Position numbers and translations under genes: made by a program. From Cryomorphaceae bacterium 1068 (GTDB lineage Bacteria; Bacteroidota; Bacteroidia; Flavobacteriales_D; Cryomorphaceae), in contig JAPVXR010000012.1 of the NCBI GenBank assembly GCA_027214385.1, positions 1 to 64,000 on the forward strand: 64,000 bases of DNA. Direction: 5' to 3'. The number at the start of each line of letters is the position of its first letter. The stretch's first letter is position 1. Shown here piece after piece: positions 9,465-17,597 of this stretch. A model generated the notes under the pieces. The model ran no database searches. It saw only the letters and a program-made list of their open reading frames with translations, and was not told where the DNA came from.

Positions 9465-10497
9465 GAAGATCATATTTGCCTTAGCTCTCCTATGCTTATT
9501 GGCAGGTGCTATTATTGGCTATTATTCTTATAGAATGCTCTACGGCCCTGCGTTGGATTTAGAAAACCAGAGTACCGTCTTTTATATCAAGAGTGGTTCG
9601 AATGAGCAAGATGTCTTGAAATCTCTAACAGAGGTTGCAGGCCTCCGCCATCCTGATTTTGCCAAGACTTTGATGCAAAAGAAGAATTACCAAGGAAATC
9701 TGGTGGTTTCGGGCAAATACACTCTAATTGCCGACATGGGGCTCAATGAATTGATCGATCATCTCAGGGCCGGAAATGGAGAGGAAGAAGTTCTGGTAAC
9801 TTTCAATGCAGCCAGGACTCTTTCAGAACTGGCAGGTCGCGTGGCTGTAAATATCGAAGCTGATTCGGCTGATGTAGCCCAAAAATTGTCAGACCCTGAG
9901 GTGGCGCGGAAGTACGGCTTCAATTCTGCGACTTTTATCAGCATGTTTTTTCCTGATACTTATCAAATGGAGTGGGATACCGATGCCGACGAATTTGTTG
10001 AGCGAATGGCAGAAGAATACAAGCGGTTTTGGACGGCAGAACGAGTTCAAAAAGCCAGAAGCTATGGCCTTTCACAGAGTGAAGTCAGCACGCTGGCAAG
10101 CATAGTTCAAGCAGAACAGCAAGTGCATCCCGATGAAAGAAAAGTGATAGCAGGATTGTATTTGAATCGATTGAAAAAGGGGATGCGTCTCCAGAGTGAT
10201 CCAACCGTGGTTTATGCCGTTGGCGATTTTTCAATTAATCGAGTTTTGACAAAGCATCTTTCTACCCCAAGTCCTTACAATACCTATATGAATGCAGGAC
10301 TGCCTCCCGGACCTATAAATCTACCATCGAAACAATCCATCGACGCGGTACTGAACGCAGATCAGAACAAATACATCTTCATGTGTGCAAAGGCGGACTT
10401 CTCAGGTTACCACGCTTTTGCTACCAATCTGAACGAGCATAACAGAAATGCCAGGGCTTTCCAAAGGGCTCTGAACGAAAGGAAGATTTACAAATGA
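9457..10497 (+). CDS. mltG: Endolytic murein transglycosylase MltG
   Basis: A 346-aa inner-membrane protein with one N-terminal transmembrane helix (residues 4-24), a LysM-like region and the YceG/MltG catalytic domain. The catalytic glutamate is Glu220 in LASIVQAEQ, followed by NRLKKGMRLQSDPTVVYA and the late GLPPGPINLPS motif, all typical. MltG cuts nascent glycan strands and so ends their elongation. The start codon lies within the last codons of the GNAT gene, and its stop overlaps the next gene as ATGA. That organisation points to translational coupling. Confidence 0.93.
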   Translation: MAKKIIFALALLCLLAGAIIGYYSYRMLYGPALDLENQSTVFYIKSGSNEQDVLKSLTEVAGLRHPDFAKTLMQKKNYQGNLVVSGKYTLIADMGLNELIDHLRAGNGEEEVLVTFNAARTLSELAGRVAVNIEADSADVAQKLSDPEVARKYGFNSATFISMFFPDTYQMEWDTDADEFVERMAEEYKRFWTAERVQKARSYGLSQSEVSTLASIVQAEQQVHPDERKVIAGLYLNRLKKGMRLQSDPTVVYAVGDFSINRVLTKHLSTPSPYNTYMNAGLPPGPINLPSKQSIDAVLNADQNKYIFMCAKADFSGYHAFATNLNEHNRNARAFQRALNERKIYK

Positions 10498-10997
10498 GTC
10501 TTAGCGATTCCGTCAAGATTTCCGAGGGAAAGTCATACGCTTATTTGGTCCACAGTTCATTCTTGACGGTGGTCTTCTTTATTTTCGGTTTTCTATTTCC
10601 TTGGTGTTTTTTACTCATTTTTCCCTCCCTTTCTCTCCTTTTGATTACTACAGGTGTAGAGGTAGATTCAAGAAATAATCGGGTAAGGAATTACTCCGGT
10701 TGGTTGGGTAATAGGTTCGGGGTATGGCTTCCACTTTCTCACTTTCAAAAGGTCAGACTGGAAGAATTTGTGGTCAGTAAAAAGTCAGAAGGCGCAGTGA
10801 GATTTAATCCGACGAGTTCAAGAACCTATGACATACTCTTGTTAGATAAATATGGGAAGATTTACGAGCTGAATGACTTCTTTGAATACGATCTGGCCCT
10901 TGAATGTATGCGCGAAATTGAGAAAACGGGTATAGAAGCTGAAAATGCATATGCTTTGTACACACAAAGTCTTTATCAGCGTAAAAGGAGAAGATAA
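10494..10997 (+). CDS. Small membrane protein, function unknown
   Basis: A 167-aa protein with two closely spaced hydrophobic helices (about residues 20-52), then a soluble tail that includes TTGVEVDSRNNRVRNYSG and a basic C-terminus (QRKRRR). The helical hairpin followed by a beta-rich part resembles bacterial PH-like membrane proteins, but I do not recognise a named family. Its ATG overlaps the mltG stop by four bases, so it is made together with MltG and may act at the envelope. No catalytic motif is visible. Confidence 0.6.
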   Translation: MSLSDSVKISEGKSYAYLVHSSFLTVVFFIFGFLFPWCFLLIFPSLSLLLITTGVEVDSRNNRVRNYSGWLGNRFGVWLPLSHFQKVRLEEFVVSKKSEGAVRFNPTSSRTYDILLLDKYGKIYELNDFFEYDLALECMREIEKTGIEAENAYALYTQSLYQRKRRR

Positions 10998-11048
10998 GTA
11001 GTCAACATTTTTAAAGATTTCATGTTCTTACAGTCGAATTTAAGCTAA

Positions 11049-13448
11049 ATGAGGATCTTCCTAACCTTCACAGCCCTTTTAGCTGTGTTTTCTGTTTTCG
11101 GTCAGTCAGGAGTTATTAAAGGCCGAGTTATCGATGATCTCACCAATGAGCCCGTACCTTTTTCCAATGTGGCCCTCCAAGAAACCACCTATGGTGCAGT
11201 GTCAGATATCGATGGCAATTATGAAATCACAGGGATAGAACCTGGTCTTTACAACGTCCAAGCGAGTTTTGTGGGATTCAAGACCAAAACAATATTTGAA
11301 GTAGAAGTTTTTGCTTCCAAACCTACGGTGTTGGACATACCGCTTGAGGCAGGTGCAACCAATCTGGAAGCAGTAGAGATAACAACCGAAGTTTTTGAGA
11401 GAAACGCTGAAAGCCCCGTTTCTCTGCAACAAATCGGAACCAATGAGATTCAACGTAATCCGGGAGGGAACAGAGATATTTCGCGTGCGCTCCAGATTTT
11501 GCCGGGTGTAGCTTCGTCACTTTCGTTCAGGAATGACATCATCATCAGGGGAGGAGCCCCCAATGAGAACCGATTTTTTCTGGATGGTATCGAGGTGCCC
11601 GTAATTAACCATTTCGCAACTCAAGGTTCATCAGGAGGTCCTGTTGGTATTTTGAACGTGAACTTCATCCAAAACGTTGACTTCTATTCAGGGGCTTTTC
11701 CTGCGAATCGAGGAAATGCCATGAGCGCAGTTTTAGAATTCACTCAAAAAGATGGGAATACTGAAGGCTTGAAAGGTAATTTCACCTTGAGTGCCACCGA
11801 TGTGGGGCTTACACTTGATGGCCCATTGGGAGATAAGACGACATTCATCGCCTCAGCGAGGCGCTCGTATCTGCAATTTCTTTTTGGAGTGATCGGATTA
11901 CCATTTTTACCGACTTACAATGATGCCCAGATCAAGGTGAAACATCGTATTAATGAAAAGAATGAAATTACCTTCATCGGTCTTGGAGCTTTAGATCAAT
12001 TTGAGCTCAATGAAAGTGCTGCTCAGGACGCTGAAACAGAAGAAGAGAAGCAGGAGATCAATTATATTCTCAATAATCTTCCCGTAAATAATCAGTGGAA
12101 TTACACTGTAGGAGCGAACTACAAGCACTTTTCTAATAAAGGTTTTCAAAACGTGGTTTTGAGTCGGAGTCACCTTAATAACCGCGCTGAGAAGTACGAG
12201 CAGAATGTTGAATCGCCCGAAAATCTTATTCTGAATTACGAATCAGAAGAAATTGAAAATAAGTTCAGGATTGAGCATACGCAAAGAACAAATGGGTGGC
12301 GATTAAATGCGGGATTCAACCTTGAGGACGTGACCTATTCCAATAGCACGTTTAATCAAATAAGTGTAGATACAACGGTACAAATAGTCGATTTTAACTC
12401 TGAGATCAACTTTCAGAGATTTGGGTTTTTTGGATCGATTAACCGAAGCTTTCTAGAGGACCGTCTGCTACTGTCCTTTGGTTTGAGAACAGATTGGAGC
12501 AATTGGTCAGAGAGTATGTTAAATCCTATCGATCAACTGTCCCCTCGACTATCTGCTTCATATTCCATCACCCCTGAGCTTTCAGTTCAGGCAAATGTGG
12601 GGCGTTACTACCAACTTCCTCCATACACCGTTATGGGCTTTCGCGACAATGATGGTGATTTGGTCAATAAAGAAAACGGTGTCTCTTACATTCAGAGTGA
12701 TCACTTGGTGGCAGGTTTGCAGTATGTTTTTCCGAGCAACACGAAAGTATCCGTCGAAGGATTCTACAAGATTTATGACAATTATCCTTTCACCCTTCGC
12801 GACAGCATTAATTTGGCAAATCTGGGCGCCGACTTTGGCGTGATCGGAAATGAGCCCGTTGTTTCTATTGGTGAAGGTCGTTCTTATGGAGTGGAATTCT
12901 TGATTCAGCGAAAGCTTTACAATGGTCTTTTTGGAATAGCTGCTTTGACTTTAGTGCGAAGTGAATTCACTGATAAGAATGGAGCTTTTGTCCCTTCTGC
13001 TTGGGATAACCGGTTTATTCTAAGTCTTACGGCTGGTAAGAAATTCGGAAAGAACTGGGAAGTTGGAACACGCGTGCAAGTTCTTGGCGGTCCACCTTTT
13101 ACTCCAGTTGACGAAGAGACTTCTTCGTTGATTCCTGTTTGGGATGTGAATAACAGAGGGATTCCCGATTACGATCGTTTGAACGAAGAGCGCGCCCCTG
13201 TGAGCTACCAGGTTGATGTTAGAATTGACAAGAAGTATTTCTTTGACAAATGGTCCTTGAATCTCTACATCGACATCGAAAACATTACGAACGCTGTGGT
13301 GGAGCTGGAGCCTTTTATTGACGTGGTACGCGATGGAAATGATCGACCCGTGGTCGATCCCAACGATTCCTCCAGATACCTTTTGACCACGATACCGAAT
13401 ACCAGCGGAACTCTTTTACCTAGTATTGGAGTTGTGGTTGAATTTTAA
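11049..13448 (+). CDS. TonB-dependent receptor with carboxypeptidase-regulatory-like domain
   Basis: A 799-aa outer-membrane receptor. A signal peptide ending in FGQ is followed by a CarboxypepD_reg-like beta-sandwich (about 22-105, GVIKGRVIDD ... VSDIDGNYEI), a plug domain (about 115-225, with IIIRGGAPNENRFFLDGIE) and a beta-barrel ending in Phe. Such proteins use TonB energy to import bulky ligands. There is no SusD partner next to it, and the size suggests a receptor for a siderophore, cofactor or peptide; the ligand is not deducible. Its stop codon abuts the stop of the convergent glycosyltransferase gene without a single base between them. Confidence 0.88.
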   Translation: MRIFLTFTALLAVFSVFGQSGVIKGRVIDDLTNEPVPFSNVALQETTYGAVSDIDGNYEITGIEPGLYNVQASFVGFKTKTIFEVEVFASKPTVLDIPLEAGATNLEAVEITTEVFERNAESPVSLQQIGTNEIQRNPGGNRDISRALQILPGVASSLSFRNDIIIRGGAPNENRFFLDGIEVPVINHFATQGSSGGPVGILNVNFIQNVDFYSGAFPANRGNAMSAVLEFTQKDGNTEGLKGNFTLSATDVGLTLDGPLGDKTTFIASARRSYLQFLFGVIGLPFLPTYNDAQIKVKHRINEKNEITFIGLGALDQFELNESAAQDAETEEEKQEINYILNNLPVNNQWNYTVGANYKHFSNKGFQNVVLSRSHLNNRAEKYEQNVESPENLILNYESEEIENKFRIEHTQRTNGWRLNAGFNLEDVTYSNSTFNQISVDTTVQIVDFNSEINFQRFGFFGSINRSFLEDRLLLSFGLRTDWSNWSESMLNPIDQLSPRLSASYSITPELSVQANVGRYYQLPPYTVMGFRDNDGDLVNKENGVSYIQSDHLVAGLQYVFPSNTKVSVEGFYKIYDNYPFTLRDSINLANLGADFGVIGNEPVVSIGEGRSYGVEFLIQRKLYNGLFGIAALTLVRSEFTDKNGAFVPSAWDNRFILSLTAGKKFGKNWEVGTRVQVLGGPPFTPVDEETSSLIPVWDVNNRGIPDYDRLNEERAPVSYQVDVRIDKKYFFDKWSLNLYIDIENITNAVVELEPFIDVVRDGNDRPVVDPNDSSRYLLTTIPNTSGTLLPSIGVVVEF

Positions 13449-14582
13449 CTAAAGTACTCCTGGCTTGGTGTGGTAATTCTTTCCACCGGTATCAACCAAA
13501 TCTTGGTAAAATTCAGCCATTTCCTCAATGGTGTCATCGGTGTTTAGTTTTTCCGCAATTCTGCGCTTAGCCAAGACCCCGATTTTCTTCGTCCAGTCTT
13601 TTTTGTCATATGCTGCCCACATTGCTTCAGCAAGGGCTTTAGGATTTTTGGAAGGAACCATAAATCCACTATGAGCGTGTTCAATCAAATACTTGTTCCC
13701 GGGAATGTCAGTAATTAAAGGAGTTGTTCCAAGTGACATGGCTTCAATAGCCGATTTGGTAATGGATTCGCCATAAATGGAGGCGAGCAGAAATACATCG
13801 CTAGCTTTATCTATTTCCAATGCATTGGGCTGAAAACCCGTAAAAATGACACGGTCGCCGTAACCACTCTCATCGGCTATTTTTCGGTATTCCTCCGTTT
13901 CAAGACCATTCCCGACCATGAGTAGGTAAAAGTCCATCCCCTTTGGCAAGTGATGCAATGCCTGCATAATATAAATTACCCCTTTCATCGGGCGTGTATT
14001 CGCGACACACGTAAAGACAAAGCTTCCCGGCTTTACACCGTATACAGACAGATCAGCGGGTTTGACATCCTCATACCATTCCAGTCGATGGCCCTTGTTG
14101 ATTGTCACCACTTTTTTCTTGGCGATTGATAACACCTGTTTTCTAAACTCTTCTTCTACACCGATAGAATTGCAGATGATTTTATCGACTCTCGGATGGT
14201 AGTACTTAGTATACAGAGAGGGGTCAAACCACTGTAGATTTCCTTGGTATCCGCGGTACAAAACCACTTTTACATCAAGGCCCTTTGCTGCCCTAATACC
14301 ATTGGTAGATGCTTTGCTATTGTAGAGTTGAAGAATATCAATTTTTTCGTCAATGAGGTGTTTTCGGATTCTTTCGATGGACTTTGTGTCGAATTTCTTT
14401 TCGGGATGAAAATCGATCACATTAACTCCTGCTTCTAAGAAGTTCTTGACATAGGGCGAATCCCCGTAAGTCATCACATCTATCTTCCAACCTTTCTTGG
14501 CTAGTCCTATGAAAATTTCGGCTTCAGGCCTTACGGTAACGGTACTACGGTAATTACTGATGACTAAAATCTTTGGAGGCAT
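13449..14582 (-). CDS. Glycosyltransferase family 4 protein
   Basis: A 377-aa GT-B fold enzyme. The N-terminal half has a Rossmann start (ILVISNYRSTVTVRPEAEIF) and the C-terminal half has FTCVANTRPMKGV, then ESITKSAIEAMSLGTTPLITD, which holds the nucleotide-sugar-binding E-x7-E pattern of GT4. It should transfer a sugar from a nucleotide donor to a lipid-linked or polysaccharide acceptor. It is followed downstream by nothing on its strand, and upstream by the ArnT-like gene nine bases away. The two likely act on the same envelope glycan. Confidence 0.83.
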   Translation of the reverse strand: MPPKILVISNYRSTVTVRPEAEIFIGLAKKGWKIDVMTYGDSPYVKNFLEAGVNVIDFHPEKKFDTKSIERIRKHLIDEKIDILQLYNSKASTNGIRAAKGLDVKVVLYRGYQGNLQWFDPSLYTKYYHPRVDKIICNSIGVEEEFRKQVLSIAKKKVVTINKGHRLEWYEDVKPADLSVYGVKPGSFVFTCVANTRPMKGVIYIMQALHHLPKGMDFYLLMVGNGLETEEYRKIADESGYGDRVIFTGFQPNALEIDKASDVFLLASIYGESITKSAIEAMSLGTTPLITDIPGNKYLIEHAHSGFMVPSKNPKALAEAMWAAYDKKDWTKKIGVLAKRRIAEKLNTDDTIEEMAEFYQDLVDTGGKNYHTKPGVL

Positions 14583-14591
14583 CTCGCGAAA

Positions 14592-16226
14592 TTAAGGTTT
14601 CTCAATTTGGTACAAAACCAAAGTGTTTTGAGTCCACTTGTCTTTGAACTCAAAATAGATTTTACTGTCGCTATTCAGTGCGTAGTTCTTTTCACCGAGC
14701 AGCCAACTATCCACAATGGGTTCTCCCAAATAAATCAATCGGCTGTTTGTATTCAAAGAGTAGTAGTACGGAATCTGATAGGCGAGTAAGGGTGGTGTAG
14801 TGAGACTATCTTTCAAGAAGCTTTGACCGGCCAATGATAATTCGGGTTGAAAGGAATAACTATAACCCGTCCAAAAGACTTCTTGGTGTTCTGTGATTTC
14901 TAAAATTTCTTCCACTTGATTGGCATAGTAAGTTGATTTACTATCTACCGCTTGGATAGGCAGTATACAGACATTGTAAGAGATTCTCAAGAAGGCCAAT
15001 AGCAAGGCAAGATGCAGAAATCCATTTTGCCTGGAGCGAAACTGAAAAACTCCAATTGCCAAAAACAAGAGTCCACAAACCAAGAAAGCAGCAGTGGATA
15101 TATGTTCTGGCGGCAAAGCTTCTGTAAATGGCAATGCGACAAACGAAGCTCCGATGAAAACGGCCAAAACTGCTGCAATTCGCGAAAGCTTGAAATCAAA
15201 CTTTTCGGCTTCGACGAGCTTGGTAATAATCTGAGCAATCAAAATGGCTAGAAATGGAAAGAAGGCGTAGAGATATCGATTACGGAGTTCGGGCGAAATC
15301 CAGTAAATCCAGATGTTGGCAAGAATAAAAATCAGAGAAAAGACTGCCAAAGGCGACTGTTTCCACTTGGCTCTCTTAGCCCAAAAAAAGAAGATGCTCC
15401 ACGGCAAGGTGATTTGAATGAGTTGCAAAGGGAAGGAGTAGAGCGCCTTGAAAATGCTTCCGAAACCCGCATTGTTGGCAGATTTGGAAGAACTTTCAGA
15501 CCAAAGGTTGAGCATGAATGCCGATGCATCTTCGTATTCCGAGTAGGCCAAAAAGTAGCCACCGACGATTCCCATAAATAAGAAGATGCCCATTAAATGT
15601 TTCCACGAAAACAACCCTTTCCAATCTCGGTTCCAAGAAAAATAAGCAACGATGGTGAGCCCTTGAAAAGCTACTGATGGAAGGCCTTTGGTTAGCGTGC
15701 CGGTGGCTGCGAAAAAATAGGACACCAAGAATAGTAGCAAGAGTTGCTTTCGCTGGTGAAAATGAAAAACAGCCATGACCTGAAGGAAAACAAGTAAAGC
15801 GTAGAACAAATCTATTTCCCCAGCATTGACAGCACCGTAAAAAATCAAGTCTCCAAAAGTCAGAAAAATGACTGCAGCGTACAGAGCGGATTTCCATTCC
15901 CCGTATTTCCTGACCAGCCAAAAAAGGACTGCTGCAATTATCCAAAGAGAGAGCACTCCGGGAAATCGCACCGCCGAAGGCGAGAAGGATTTATGAAGCT
16001 GAAATGAAGTTGCCAAAACCCAATTGTAAACAGGAGGTTTGTTGTAGTAAGGCTCTCCATGGATAGCAGGCACCAGCGCGTTGTTGCCCATTAAAGCTTC
16101 AATGCCGACAACTGCCCTTCTGGGCTCTTCGGCCCTAAGCCCCATGATGTCATTAAAAAAGAAGTACCCTGCCACCAGAAGTGCGAACAGCAGAATCACC
16201 TCAACTTTTGCGGCCTTGTTCATCAC
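14592..16226 (-). CDS. ArnT/PMT-like family 39 glycosyltransferase
   Basis: A 544-aa polytopic membrane protein with about eleven helices. The first periplasmic loop has the family's catalytic-type acidic pattern, LRAEEPRRAVVGIEAL (about 29-44), followed by HGEPYYNKPPVYNW. Such enzymes move a sugar from a polyprenyl-phosphate carrier to lipid A, protein or another acceptor on the outer face of the inner membrane. The C-terminal 110 residues form a soluble domain. The start is a double Met at 16226; the GT4 gene follows nine bases after the stop, so the two form an operon. Confidence 0.82.
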   Translation of the reverse strand: MMNKAAKVEVILLFALLVAGYFFFNDIMGLRAEEPRRAVVGIEALMGNNALVPAIHGEPYYNKPPVYNWVLATSFQLHKSFSPSAVRFPGVLSLWIIAAVLFWLVRKYGEWKSALYAAVIFLTFGDLIFYGAVNAGEIDLFYALLVFLQVMAVFHFHQRKQLLLLFLVSYFFAATGTLTKGLPSVAFQGLTIVAYFSWNRDWKGLFSWKHLMGIFLFMGIVGGYFLAYSEYEDASAFMLNLWSESSSKSANNAGFGSIFKALYSFPLQLIQITLPWSIFFFWAKRAKWKQSPLAVFSLIFILANIWIYWISPELRNRYLYAFFPFLAILIAQIITKLVEAEKFDFKLSRIAAVLAVFIGASFVALPFTEALPPEHISTAAFLVCGLLFLAIGVFQFRSRQNGFLHLALLLAFLRISYNVCILPIQAVDSKSTYYANQVEEILEITEHQEVFWTGYSYSFQPELSLAGQSFLKDSLTTPPLLAYQIPYYYSLNTNSRLIYLGEPIVDSWLLGEKNYALNSDSKIYFEFKDKWTQNTLVLYQIEKP

Positions 16227-16466
16227 GTCAAAAGTTCAAAAATTTTCTGATTGATCCTGAATTTAATTCAGAACGAATGAAGTTTCTAGCTAAGCTCTCA
16301 ATAATTGAAGTGTGCCATTTTGTGATTTTTACCATCGTCGGGCTTTCTTTGTGCAACTTGAATGCAAGCAATTCGTCATTTAGAAAACCAAGAATGTGAT
16401 ATGAATCCGGAGTGCATCATTCCTACAAATGATGTACCTTTTGGCCTTAAAATTTTGAATCCGATT
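16227..16466 (+). other. Intergenic leader with a small hairpin
   Basis: This 240-bp stretch separates divergent genes. It holds a palindrome CTGAATT/AATTCAG near 16257 and a perfect 7-bp hairpin CATCATT (16415-16421) / AATGATG (16428-16434) in the probable leader of the cytochrome gene. An in-frame extension of the cytochrome ORF reaches back to 16362 but lacks a signal peptide at its start. No promoter box is convincing. Confidence 0.35.
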
Positions 16467-17582
16467 ATGTTGAAGAAGAATTTCTTCCTATTTCTTTTGT
16501 TAGCGCTAGCAATAGTTTCTTGTAAGGAAGATGATGAGCCGCCGATGGATCCTACTCCTACTCCTAGTCCTCCTCCTAGTGAATCACCTGTAAATATTAT
16601 TTTAGACTCACTGCCATATAATACTCTTGCTGAGTACAATTTCTTCATAGGTGATGACATCTCGGATTTGGTTCCGAATGAGGGGCTTTTGCTTTACGAA
16701 CCAATTACTCAACTTTTTACAGACTATGCCAAGAAAACGCGTTATGTCTGGATGCCCGAAGGAGAATCCGCTAATTACGTTTCGGACTTCGAATCTTTTG
16801 ATTTTCCCGATGGAGCGATATTGATCAAGAACTTCTTCTACGAGAACGTTTTACCAAACAATGAACGAAAAGTCATGGAAACAAGGCTTTTGTTTAAGCG
16901 CGACGGTGTTTGGGAGTTCGCCGATTACGTTTGGAATGATGAACAAACCGAGGCGTTATTTGACTTAGATGGCCAAATCAAACCTATAGAGGTAGTACTT
17001 GACAATGGAGAAAATGTGTCGATCAACTACCGTGTGCCTAGTGAATCAGAGTGCATCACCTGTCATAAGATCAATGAATCTGCTTCGCCAAATGGGCCAA
17101 AGCCACAGAATTTAAATGCGGATCTTGAATACCAAGAAGGTGTGATGAATCAATTGATGAAATGGGCAGAAATGGGATATTTAGAGCCTACTTATCCCTC
17201 AGAGATAGAAACAATGGTAGATTGGGAAGATGAGACTCAGCTATTACAAGACCGTGTAAGAGCTTACCTCGATGCCAATTGTGGACATTGCCACAAGGAC
17301 GATGCTCACTGCTCTTACCGAAATATTCGCCTTGCATTTGAAGATAATGATCGCGAGAACAATCTCGGAGTTTGCGTACCATTTGATGAATTCGTACCCG
17401 GACAGCCTATGATGGAATATATCATAGAAGCAGGGCGTGCAGATAGGAGTATGCTCATTTACCGAATGATTGCCGAAGAGGAAAATGTTCAGATGCCTCT
17501 TATCGGGAAGAGTCTGGTCCATGAAGAAGGATTGGACCTTTTAACGACTTACATCAATTCACTTGAAGAAACCTGTAATTAA
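16467..17582 (+). CDS. SO2930-family diheme c-type cytochrome lipoprotein
   Basis: A 371-aa lipoprotein. The ATG at 16467 gives a clean lipobox (LALAIVSC), followed by an acidic and Pro/Thr/Ser-rich linker. Two haem c motifs are present: CITCH in the middle and CGHCH near residue 270. The LFTDYAKKTRYVWMPEG region matches the SO2930 (TIGR03806) family. Members are thought to transfer electrons at or outside the outer membrane, often together with a secreted beta-propeller or beta-helix partner. Here the partner position is taken by the FG-GAP/UnbV T9SS protein that starts 16 bp after the stop. The redox partner is unknown. Confidence 0.8.
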   Translation: MLKKNFFLFLLLALAIVSCKEDDEPPMDPTPTPSPPPSESPVNIILDSLPYNTLAEYNFFIGDDISDLVPNEGLLLYEPITQLFTDYAKKTRYVWMPEGESANYVSDFESFDFPDGAILIKNFFYENVLPNNERKVMETRLLFKRDGVWEFADYVWNDEQTEALFDLDGQIKPIEVVLDNGENVSINYRVPSESECITCHKINESASPNGPKPQNLNADLEYQEGVMNQLMKWAEMGYLEPTYPSEIETMVDWEDETQLLQDRVRAYLDANCGHCHKDDAHCSYRNIRLAFEDNDRENNLGVCVPFDEFVPGQPMMEYIIEAGRADRSMLIYRMIAEEENVQMPLIGKSLVHEEGLDLLTTYINSLEETCN

Positions 17583-17597
17583 TCAATAATAGAAACC

